From Marisa cornuarietis (lineage: Eukaryota > Mollusca > Gastropoda > Architaenioglossa > Ampullariidae), in the NCBI GenBank assembly GCA_004794655.1, contig SMMW01000575.1:11049001-11113000 (forward strand): a DNA stretch of 64,000 nucleotides. The letters are read 5' to 3'. Position 1 is the first letter of the stretch. Each line of letters begins with the position of its first letter. The notes beneath the pieces are model-generated. The model saw nothing but the letters and a program-made list of their open reading frames with translations, did no database searches and had not been told where the DNA came from. This document shows, one piece after another, positions 23,573 through 35,900 of this stretch. The translations under genes and the position numbers were made by a program.

Positions 23573-26500
23573 TCACAACGGTGAATCTCGTGGTTGCACG
23601 AGAATCTCGTTAATGGCCGCATTTTCTGGTTGCGATGCTGCGAAGACAACAGCTTTCGCGATGTCATACGGCTCTAAACACTTGTGTTTCTCACTCATGT
23701 CGTATTTTTCGATAGCCTGAAACACAAACAGAAAGGCTAGGTTTCATAATTCAAATAAATAACTTGAGCAAATTCACATTTTTTCTTCTCTTTTTCTTCT
23801 CTTTTATTTTAAACATTGTTTCTTCCGCTGTTTTTTTTTTTGTTGATTGTTTTATTTCGTTTAATTAGGATTGCCTCTCTCAAGTCTGTGTATGACCTAC
23901 ATAATTAACAACATATAAAGAGCATGAATAGAAAAACGATTAAGAGCAAGCAAACAAGACAAAAAGATTAAAAGAGATGACCAGAAAGAAAGAAAAATGA
24001 AAGAACATTCAGTTTCAGCAAGTCTGCAGACTGACCTCCTTGTCCGTGGACAGTCCGAAAAGGGGCGTTTTGACATCGCCTGGCTGGACGCACGTGATTC
24101 GCACGCCTTTATCTGCCAGCTCTGACCTCATGGCCTGCGACAAGCCCTCCACGAAGAATTTGGTTCCAGAGTAGACTGCCAGTCCTGGAAAGCCCTGTGA
24201 GGCCCGACGAATCAATTTATAGGTTGCTTTACGAAAAAAAATTATGACTGTGCTTAATACTACAGACAATATTCTATTCCACTGTCTCTGTCTATTTTGC
24301 GAATTTTTCCCAGCTTCCCGTTCAAAGACGCATAGAGGTACCGACTGCAGTCCTAGATCTGACACCTCAGTGTGGTCGGTTGATTGGTGACGTTTTACTA
24401 CCAGCCAGCACTTATTGGGGGTTACTGTCAGTCTAACATTAAGTCAAAACGACAACCAGTTATTTTCTCTAGAGAGATTATACAGGCTTGCTGTTGTGTA
24501 AGCCGATTACAAGACTAAATGCCAGCATCAGTAATAGTCGCAAGGTGTAACAGGGTGCAGCTGCAGAGAATATGCATGGTGTTCATAATGCTCTAAGCAC
24601 TTGGGCTGCTTAATGCACTAGCACTAAAAGGGAAAAATGCACTACCATTGGAGTTGTATAATGCAATAGTATAGAATCTGCATCATGCAGTAGTACAGAG
24701 GCATATAGCCATCATCTTATGTAAGCCATTGCGACTGCCATTACATAATAACGATGCTGCGTGCTGGTTCTATTTAGACCGAATGTATTTTATATAATAA
24801 CAAAATTATGGAGACATTTACAAATCATGCGTTTGTGTGTGTGCATGTGTGCCTGCATGCACGATAGAGTAAGTGTTTCCGGGAGAGTGAGAGAAAGAGA
24901 AGTGGGAAGTGAGAGTTGTCCGCACCTTACGCCCCGCATCTGATGTGATGTTGATGATGTGTCCATTTTCTCTCTTGACCATTCCGTCCAGCACAGCGGC
25001 TATGCAGTTGGTGACACCCTGCCCACAGAAAGTACACATGTAGCCGAACAAACAAGCGTGCACACACACCCCAACACATACACGCAGGCACCACAAAAGA
25101 CCCTTTATATCTGAATGTTCTCGCAACAATCTTATAACGACGAAGGAATATTCCTGAAAAATGTATTAAGGTTTTGAGCAGCACATAACTGCCGCTAGAA
25201 ATGGAAAAGATAAATATATTAAAAGCGAGACCATGACCACGCTGCACAAAGTCACTGTAACAGAACTTCCGCCAAAAAGTGTTACCAAAACAAGGGTGAT
25301 AACCATACCTTACAGTTCACGTCGATCATGTGATCCCATTCGTCCTGATGTATGTTCTTCATACAGGTGTAATACAGCACACCTGCACAGTTCACCAGTA
25401 GGTCAACCGGCCCAAGAGCCATTTCTGTCTGTTGCACCAGTTCCCACACCTACACAAGAACCCACAACCAATGACAAACTGCACTTTAAAGACCAACCTG
25501 AATGGTTTGCGTTTTTGCAGATATCGGTAAATATATGCGATATAAACATAATCTGTAAATTTCAGCCTCCAAAAACCATCCGTTAATTAATTATCCACTA
25601 GCAAAGCACGCGATTTGCACCAGCGATCAACAAGCGCCGTTAACAGTGTACTACGTCACACTAGTGCACCATTCACAACATTGGCAGCCGTCAACACCAA
25701 ACAGAGAGAGAGAGAGAGAATGAGCGACAGTTTGGACTATTCGGACGTTAAAGTCTGCACTTTCGTGCTAAAGTAGCAGTTTTTCAGAACTACGAGAAAT
25801 GCAGACTTTCAGCGTCCGAATAACCCGAACTGTCGCTCATTCTTTCTCTCTCTTTGTTTGGTGTTGACGGCTGCCAATGTTGTGAATGGTACACTAGTGT
25901 GACGTAGTACACTGTTAGCGGCGCTTGTTCATCGTAAGTGCGAATCGTAGCGGATAATTAATTAACGGATGGGTTTTGGAGGCTAAAATTTACAGGTTAG
26001 TCTTATATCGCCTATATCTACCGATATATGCAAACATCGCAACCATTCAGGTTGGTCTTTAAAACATTGCACGCGTATTTTATCGTTTGATTTGTATACC
26101 TGTTTCTCGGTTATATAGTTAATTTTCCCCTTCTCCGTGTTTCTTAACCATTTCAATTTCAGGGTTTAGGTCAGAAACTATCTATGGAAGGCTGCCATGT
26201 TTCCCCCTCATGTAAGACACTCTAGTACTGTGTCCTATGGCCGTAGATATTAAGGGAGAATAAGCCTTTTGTACCACGACAAAATAAGAAAAATCAAAGT
26301 CTCGTCTCCGTAATTACAATGACCGCCACGGATCTTGCTTTATCCCAGAGTATTTTATCACTGCTTCATATCCCACTGGGTTAAAATAACATCTTAGAAA
26401 GGTCTGGAGATTCGCTTTGTAACTGCGGAGACAAGACATTTGCTCGTCCCAATTTTAAACCCATGATAAAAGTTACTCCCCCTTTATAACTACGGCCCCG

Positions 26501-26974
26501 GATATGCTTGATTTTCTAAATCTTATCGACCTTTTGCTCCGAGTTGAAAGGTTTTCGAAGAGAGCTGTTGACTTTATTTGCGTTTGTGAAAACAAGAAAT
26601 CTTATGTTTAGTCACTTAATCCGCTATTCATGGTTGTCCTGCCACAGATACTCGCTACAAACATTACTGTTGCAAAGTTATCCCTTTTACAGTCCACTCG
26701 AGTTGTATACTCAAAAAATCTCTTCTCGGCATATCAGCAAGAAAGGAAAGAGTTACGGCTTCTACCTCCTTTCTGCTGAGGACGTCAGTCTTCACAGAGA
26801 TTGCAACCCCTCCCTCGTCAGATATTCGCTGCTCCAGTTCTCTTAGCTTCTCCTCCCGTCTTGCTGCCATGGCAACACGGGCACCTGCAGATGCCAGAGC
26901 CAGGGCTATGGCAGCACCGATGCCGCTGGACGCTCCGGTCACTATGGCGACGCGGTCAGAAAGAGGTTTGCTCA
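23573..26974 (-). other. Classical SDR (R2) block, probable C-terminal domain
   Basis: Five exons encode 248 residues of a classical short-chain dehydrogenase: TGASSGIG (1100-1107), NCAG (1177-1180), catalytic Ser1230, and Tyr1243/Lys1247 in YSGTK. The TGA stop is at 23573-23575. The first exon begins TG-AGC after a GTTGCAG acceptor and needs one upstream base. The thioester reductase exon ends with exactly one spare base at ACAG^GTAAAC, so the two read through in one frame. In fungal ATRR the matching domain reduces the aldehyde to the alcohol. Alternatively this is a separate gene starting at the upstream ATG at 27077 without that splice. Confidence 0.8.
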
Positions 26975-29900
26975 CTGCAACGCGAACAATATAATCGATA
27001 ATAATTACATTTATTGTAGCAAACAGAATTTCACGGCACACTGAGGTGTTAAACTTTCTGTACATATTTTTAAACATTTTTAAAAGATCTGAAGTAGCAT
27101 AAGAAAGGAGATCGTCTGTTTGTTCTTATCCTCGACCTGACTTTAAGAACACAAGACCACTAATCCTGCTCCGCCAGATCGCCATCCACATCATCAGTAG
27201 CTCCTTCTCTCCTCTTCTCCCCCTCCCCTTCATGAAAGGAAAGAATAGTCGCAAAACATTCTCACACAAGAAATACTCTAAACGAATGCATTCACACCAT
27301 TCATAACTCTTCTTATAAAGACCAAAGTTAAAATAACTAAAGACATTTTAACTTGTGTTAAGAGATACAAAATAAGAAAATCTTTATAGAAGAATTTGTC
27401 ACACATTTGACAAAGCAAATGCCAGTATCCGACTCCAAATTTTACAGCAAACCAGGGTCTCCATGATGTCATCCAGACCAGGCACTAATCCAAACATTCT
27501 CTTCATTTAATTATCCGGCTCCTCCTGTGCAAAACATGGTGCATAGATCTAGGCATCACCAGCAGACGGCATTGAAATGGCCCTAAGGCTTTGCTGAAGC
27601 CCCACCTCGCTGAGCTTGAGTGCAATCATTGCCGGCCCCTTGCCTGGCGCAGCTCCAATAAAGGCGCCTGGTTGTCAACTAAATTTATGAAGCTAGGGTG
27701 CCAATCTCGCAGTGAATACGTGTTTGTCGTCTCTCCTTACGCAAGCTTCTGACCAGATCGCATGAGCCCCTGTTGTGCCGTATGAGACAGGAAGTCTCAT
27801 TGTGAACCTCGCTGGTGAAAACAGGAAAAAGTTGTTTTGTTTTTAATGAAATGGAGCGTGATGGAACTGATTGTCCTCAGGGGGTACCGTCTCCATTACT
27901 TCTTCTTTTCGTTCGCCGCCCCTTCCACGAACGTTCTAGAAGAAATCTGTGGCCTGTTGTTTACCTGTGCTACGGCGCTGTCTTGGCATGATGTTCCTGG
28001 CAGATAATTTTCTGAAGTACGTTTGTAGCATGCGCGCGTCTGTGTACGGGTACTCCAGTTTCAGCTCTGCCAAAATCGCCTTAAAGTTGTCGTTCTTGAA
28101 GATACTCAATTCCGATAGGAATTTCTCTTCCCTGCAAACAAAATAACAACGCCATTGTTTTTATGGACCGAATGTCTACTAAAAATGCATTGATGTATTG
28201 CTTTTGCCTTCCTGTTTCTGTTGGGCTCAATTCCAGCATGACTTCGTAATAATATACACACAAACAAAACAATGGCGGTTCTGCGGCAAAATTTAGGTAA
28301 AAATGCACTACAAGTCAGGTTATTGAAACAGATTTGGGTAAGCAGTATCTTGTACTGAGCTCAAGCTACTGATAAAAATAAAACCACTTTGATGTAATAT
28401 TAACCTGTAACCCAATAGCACAAACATCAGTCAAGCACGATTTCTTTTCAGATATAGATGATATACTGATCTTTATGTACCACCCATCCCTGACTGGAAG
28501 GAAACAAGAAATAATTTCTCTCTAAGCGCACCTGACGTAGGACTCCAGAATTCTGTGGAGTTCTGGTCGAACGCAGCAGTCAGAGGCTTTGTCCGCGTCT
28601 GACAAGTGAACCAAGATTCTGTTGCAAACCAAACAGATAAAATCGTACGACCCAGTGGTTCTGCATGTAAAAAGACTACCGAATATTTCTAGTTTAATGC
28701 AAGTGCTACATATTTCAGGAAAAACTTTTTTACGACTGCTAATGCAGTGCACCTCCATTCCGTAGTTTAAACGTGATCTATTCATCTACACTGCGGCGTA
28801 GCGCCAGTATTGTCGTTAATGGATTAATTGCTGAAATCAACTTCTTTTTCTATGAGATAATAAACTTAAGGGATTAAGAAGTCATGGCATAATGACTTTC
28901 ACCACCTTAAACGAAGACGATAATAAAGGTACTCTTAGTAATGTGGTATTCAGTATACTGGCTGAGTAATGTGGTATTCTAGCTCTCTCACGATCTCCAC
29001 TTCCGGCTTGTCTAGGTACTTCCCGCCGAAAGACAGCAAGAATTCCCCATGCTATAAGTTAAGACTGTGTACTCCGGTTTCCTCTCCCCCATAGTGCGAA
29101 ATCACCTCAAGGTGGAAGCACTTTCCTACTAAATAAGCCAACCAACCAACCAACCTTCTCCTCCACTCGTTGAACGGAATCAGCGACAGATGATAGCCGT
29201 TTGCGTTCATCCATTTGAAAATCCACCTGCAAAATTCATTACCCCCAAAATGATAACTTTTTGTCCATTACACTACTATTATGTAAAAGGAACAGGTCGG
29301 GTGAGGGTGGGGGTGGGTGAAGGTTTTACGTGATTTTACGTCGCTCATAACGTGATGTTACGTGACTTGCAGCATGATACTGCATCACTTCCATCACGAT
29401 ATTCTCAAACAGAACAATCTGGCTTCATCAAAAATATAATTTACTATTTAAAAATTAAATTGTTGTGTTGCTGATACTGCTGCGAGGTCGGAGGTGAGCC
29501 TCCTTACCGCACCTGGCCGGCAGCGGCTTGTCGTTGACGACGTGGAAAGTCTTGCCGAGGGCCGAGTCCGGATGCTGCACCAAGCGCACGATGACGCTGG
29601 CCACGAAGTCTACCGGTGTCATCTCGACCTCCCAGTCCACGTCCGGTGCGATACCGTATTTGGCGCTGGCCGACAGCAGAAGTAAAGTGAAGTCCTGCGC
29701 GTTCCATGCGGCGTTCACCCGGTCGCCGCCCAAGTTACCTGTGTCACAGACACCGAGCCTCATGACTCATCATCATCATCAGTCTGGCATTTTTTCGATA
29801 TACTGATTTTTACATAGTCCTATCCTACTCGTTGAAATTTCAACACCAACAACACCATTTTTATCATTGTTATCTTCATCGTCATCATTATCATCAATTA

Positions 29901-32900
29901 ATCATTACCACTATCACCACAACCACCCTGACACTCTGAAACGTTGAAAAGATGCGAAGTACGAATGTCGTTAAGTGATGAACAAGAAAAGGAAGATTGT
30001 TTAACAAATTTTGCAATAAAATTTAGCACTGAACTATGTGAATATAACGGACATAAAAGAAATAAAGAACTGTCCCGCAGATATTTTCTATCTAAATGCC
30101 TGTCGACAGTGGACAATGGTGCACACCCATCACACGACAGCTTTGACAGAAATGACAACAAAAGCGAAGAAATGACAACAAAAGCGTAGAAAATTGACGA
30201 ATTTTGGGGCTCTCAAACGGGTCAGTTTTGGGCGCGCCATGTCAATAAAGGAGCATCGTGACGATGAAATGTCATTATATGAGGGAGCTCCAAGGTACTC
30301 GGGAAGAACAGACGGGACCAAGTGGAGAGAGGGGCTAGGGGAGATAAGTCTGTACAAGCGCTGCGCATGCGTACCCAGCCTGTAAATGGTGACCGGCAAG
30401 CCACGCTGTCCCGCCCGGTGCACCAGCTGCTCGGCAACCCACTTGGACTGTGAGTAGCCGTCGGTCAGGTACGGCCACTGGTCACTGACGTCCGCGTCTT
30501 CCGTGCAGCCCTTCATGTTGTGCGGGAACACACCGTTCGTGCTACAACAGCAGGCAGCCCCCACCCGCCATTAGCCCGGCGCCATGTGATAATAACGATA
30601 ATAATAATTACGATTACAGTTCTTGTCTCAGTAAAAACTTCAAGCCCAGTACAAAGACCAAGATCGACAGCAAAAATCTAGGTAAATTATAATAAAAAAA
30701 TATCGCAACAAAACAACATGGGCTTACCTGGTCTGGGACAAAGATCAGTAATCAAAATTTCCATCAAAATGTTTTAAATTTAATCATCGTGATTGATTCA
30801 ATGCTAGAAGACGATCAAAATGAATTTTATTAACCTAGCAACAACATACACGTGATTATCTCCTTTAACAACCAAGGTACAAGGGGAACACCACGGAAAC
30901 ACACGCTACCTGATGTAGTGAATGGGCTTGATTTTGCCCGTCGAAGAAAACAGGATTATATTTTCCGTTCCAAGCACGTTGGGCCCGTGTAGAGCCTGAA
31001 AGAAATGACAAAATATAGGGAGCTTAGCGTTTGACAGCACTTTGAACACATGAAGATATTTATAATTAAACGAAACCTTGGGACAGTTCGAGTTCTGCTT
31101 ATTGACGAAATCAAGTTTGTGTAAGTACAGTGGGAGATCAAGGCCGACTGACACTGTAGGGGTAGGCCAAGTTGACGTTGGCCGCGGCGTGAACGATGAA
31201 GTCTGTTTCGGTGGTCAGGTAGTTGTAGTCGTCGTCGCTGAGACCCAGCTTCATCAGCGCCACGTTTCCTGTGCAACAAGCAACGGTGCCATACATTGGT
31301 ACGTCATGCTACTCGTTCACTATCTGTTTAACATTTTGCTCCCACCTTCACCTGAATGGACAGTCAAAACACTTTCTCTTAAAGTTCACGATCGAGGGCT
31401 TAATTCCAAAAAGCCGGCCATTCAAGGGCCGCGGCCTCAGATCCCAAGATTTCGATAAACGGAAAAAGCTGTGGCGTCATACAAGCCTAGAGTTTTGTGT
31501 AGAGATTTCAACTTCATATTCCAGAACAAGGAACAAAATACCAAACCAAAAAACAAATCAAAACAAAACAAAAACAAGCAAACCCTCTAAGTAGTAAAGG
31601 CTACCCCGCTACTGCGAGCTAATGGCTGAACGAAGCCTGAACATGCATATATTTTTTGATACTAGGAAAAAATAAATCACAAGTGATGTTGCATTAACAA
31701 TCGTAAATTTTCTCCAAACAGAACAGGGTGCATTAGAAACATTCATCTCGTCATTTCTTTGGGCTCGTTTACCTGCACTCTCATACAACCTGGCCTTAGA
31801 ACCCCCTGGAACACAACAACGTCGGGAGAGTGGAGTTACCTTTCATTGCAATAACTCTTTTGTGGAAAAGGTTCTCCAAGCTGGCTTGTTCATCGGTGGC
31901 ACGTTTGCTGTCGTTGGCGAAGATGGAATACTTGCGCATGGTTTCCTTGATTCTGTCCATCAGGTCTTGGCTGGGCAGCTCACGTACCAAGCAGTACACC
32001 AGCAGCTGAAGTGGAAGAGAGCAGATCAAGACCAATGGTCAACGACGTCAAAGCAACTTCCTAAACAACTTACTAACTACATGATAATTTGATAATTAGA
32101 GATGACAGTGTGAGCGTTAGATGCAGCACCAACAGCGGCGTGTACCTCCGAATTCATTAGCATCTCCTTCAGCAGGAAGGCTCCGAGAAAGCCCGTGGCG
32201 CCGGTGAGCAGGACGCGGCCCTTGCTGAAGTGATGCCGATGCAAGAACGTTCTCCAGAACGCCCGCAGCTGAATGTCCAGCCTGCAGGCAGAACACCCAT
32301 GGTCACTGTTACTTCACGCCTTTTTGTCGACACTCAAAACGTGGTGAGATTAACAGAATAATGGTTTACTTCTGCTTCAACTTCTTCACCGCTTTATCTT
32401 CGTGTTTTGTTTCTTCATAGGACAATTATTTGATCTTCCTGTGCAGTGCACTCAGCTTGTCGTTTTGACTGCGATACAAGTGCTCTAATATTACTGTAAT
32501 GCGATTTGGGCCCTGCTGATGTTGGAAAAAGGCGCTATACAAATGCGCTTAATATTAGTATTTACACTTGGAACGTTCTATGATTACTCTGAGTTTTAGT
32601 TTTGACATGTTCTAAAATAATACGGCGTGCAGTCTGAATAGTTGAAGATTAAATTGATTTACGGTATAGGAATCGTCAAATGTTAATTTGATAAATACAG
32701 ACGAATTGTTTTAAAATTTGATTTGTAATCTCAGAAAGGACTTCAATTACAATTAAAAACAACAGAATGATATAAGGTTAATGAGATTTGTATTCTTTGC
32801 ATGTTCTAAGGCTAATGAAATTTGTCGTCTTAGAATGTTCTAAGTAAGGTTAATGAGATATCCACTCTAAATGTTGTCAGGTTAATGAGATTTGTAGCCT

Positions 32901-35900
32901 TGGAATGTTCTAAGACTAATGAGATTTGTAGTCTGATTAATTTGATTTCGAATAAAAGAATGTACTCATACTAATCGATAATTCCTTCCTTACACCCTCG
33001 GTATAATCTCAGATTGATATCTAGTACCGGAATATTCTATTATCGATTTGCATTTTTTTGCCTGTTAAAGATAATCACCTATTGTTTCACGTTGGCGACA
33101 CATTGAAATATTAGGAGGCAGTAACAGCTCAGTTATAAGGATATAATGATTACAAGACGCCAGGAAGAACTTTAAAAAATAAACTAATCCCAAAGAAATA
33201 AGGCAAAAAATCAAGAAGGAAAACGTGGTCTTTACTCCATCATCGCCTGGTCGTGTTTATCGACCTCCGCTGACAGGTCAAGATCTTGTCCAATGGTGAC
33301 GATCTGCTGGGAGTTGTCGTGCCCATTGCTCTGCCTGGCCTCAATGTACTGGCTGAGAAGACTGACCGTTGGATAGGTGAAAAGTTCGCGGACTGGCATA
33401 CTGACGCCGAACTTCTCTTTGATGCGTTGCTGGAGTTCAGTGGCCAGAAGTGAGTGTCTGGATCAATGCAGCACAAGAAACTATGATACATCAAACACAA
33501 TGTTGCCGAAGAAAAGCGGCAAACAAGAATTAATGAGTGAAATAACAGTCGAACCACGAGGAAAGAGCGAACAAACAAGCGAAAGAACAGACAAATGAAT
33601 CAATGAATGAATTAACAAAAATAACTTTGTCTAGGTTTGTGGCATGTAACAGCCACCCTAATCTCAGGCATAAATAAATTAAAAGAAACAAAAGAAAAGA
33701 GAGGTTTTAAACACACACACACACACACACAGTCGGTACGACCGTACCCGCCCATGTCAAAGAAGCTCTCGTGGATGTCGATGTCCTGAACCCTCAGCAC
33801 CTCGCGCCAGATGGCGGCCAGCTTCTCCTCCATGGCCGTACTGGGGCGACCCTCCGCCTGCACGTCCTCTGAGTGGTTGCGATCAAAGGGCGGCAACGCC
33901 TTCTTGTCCAGTTTCCCTGTCGTTGACACTATAGGGATGCTGTTCACATACAGGAAAACGTGGTAAAAAATGGAAGAGTCTTGGACACAATAAAGATGTT
34001 GCAAGGCCACAAACAAGGGCCAGGAAAGGGTAATAGCATCAAAAGTTCAAATGAAAAGACAACGTACAGCATGGTTCTCAGATGTCCATTCAAGATTATG
34101 TGTGAATGAAGACGTGAAGCTAATAAAAAAACAAGAAGACTATCTATTGGCAATACACCATTTAGTGACTGAACGCTTCTACTTTGTCGTTGAGGCTTTC
34201 TCGTGCAGAATTCATGTTTACCCGGTGAATCAATGTGCGTCCACACGCACGCACGCGCGCGCGCACACACACACACTCTCTCACCCTCTCTTACCTGTAG
34301 GCAAACCACAAGCAGCTGCATTAACACACACACACACACACCCATCTCGCGCACACCCTCTTCCACGAGCACCCCTGACCTCTGCAGGAACACGAAGTAG
34401 GCGGGAATCATGTAAAAAGGCAACCGTCTTTTAAGCTCGCCGCGTATTTCCTTCTTGGTTGTCTTCTCCTTCTTCACGATGTAGGCCACCAGGAACTTGT
34501 CTTCCCCTTCTTCACCTGACACCAGCACCGTGCAAGCGTGAACCATCGGCAGGGCCAGCAAAGCTGCTTCAACCGCCTGCGAGGAAAGGACGGAAGGTGA
34601 TAAAGAGTCAACCTGAAATAGCTGGCTACCGCATTTTGGCTGGAAAACGTCTTCCCCCACCCCCACGCCTACCTGGTATATATAAGAGTATCTGATTTAC
34701 TAGGCCTAGGAATGGTAAAAGGGAGTGGAAGAAAAAGTTTTTGCTCTGTCTTCTGTCTTTATATTCTGCCTAGACACGGTGAACCAGTTGTATTTACTAC
34801 TTGTATGGCCATTCGGCAACAGGACAGCTGCTTTTTTATGCAGTCGCGCTTTTTATGCATCAGTATATTTCTGCTGCTTTTCTATACGCGAACAGAAATG
34901 GAATCTCGAGAGTAGTCTAAACTCCATCCTTTGTCCCAGTGCCATCGCGCTTCAGGGTATCTCTGTTGTATTCTTTTCTTTTTGGTCTTTTGGTCGTATT
35001 GCTCGTCTCTGCTTCATGGAACCCCTTGCGTTTAAATCTGTCCTTTAATCGAATCTCAAATAAAGCTCACACGTCATCTGTGCTTCAGTGGAAGATCAAA
35101 TTTCTCCTATACTTCAATGTACGTCACCTGTGCTACAGTGGAAGCTTAAACCTCACCTGTACTTCAATGGAGTACCCTCTTATCTTGACCATCGTGTCGC
35201 ACCGACCGCAAATCTCGAGCGACCCATCCGACAGCATGTAGCCCCAGTCTCCTGTCCGGTAGAGTCGGTCGCCATAAGATGCTGGCATCCCCTCCAGGAG
35301 AGGAATAAAGCGCTGCGCCTGCTGTTCAGGTCTGTTGATGTAGCCCCGGGCGAGAGTTGGTCCTCCCACGTAAATCTGGAGGCAAGTATATAGGTGTATG
35401 TTGATGTAAGCGCATCTGAACGGCCCCCCTCCCACCAACACAAAGGCACCTCTGTGTACTGACCCCTGATGTCCAACATGAGACTTGTGCAGGCCTTTTC
35501 AAACTAAATGCGGACATAGATGATAGAGATACAGCTAGCCACATAGGCAGACACATGGATGAAAACAAAGACAAAAGAGATCGAGAACGAAATGGTAGAT
35601 TTACAACAAAGTTTTCGAATCACTCATTATCTCGGCACATTCAGAGCCATGTGGATGTCAAATGTTTACGGTCATGTGACAGGCTAGGTGTCCAACATCG
35701 TCTGGCCCTAATTAGATTAAGTCAGCTAAGATGTTCACTTAAAGTCTTTTGGCAAACAAACAGGGTAGGTTACCTCCCCTGACACTCCAACGGGAAGCGG
35801 TTTTCCTTCATCGCCGATAATAGCAATATGTACACCTGGTAGAACTTTACCAGCCGGAGAAAACTTGCGCGCCATCATGGACTCCTGTTGACATAAATCA

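Noticed and set aside
26766..27077. SDR as an independent gene starting at the ATG at 27077
   Set aside because: The leader before the SDR fold is AT-rich and sits upstream of a good acceptor. The splice from the NRPS-like exon is in phase and gives a known architecture. Kept only as the alternative.
27941..27964. Stop codon eight codons after the thioester reductase exon as the end of the NRPS-like protein
   Set aside because: A standard CAG^GTAAAC donor precedes it. It may serve as an intron-retention isoform, but I prefer the spliced form.
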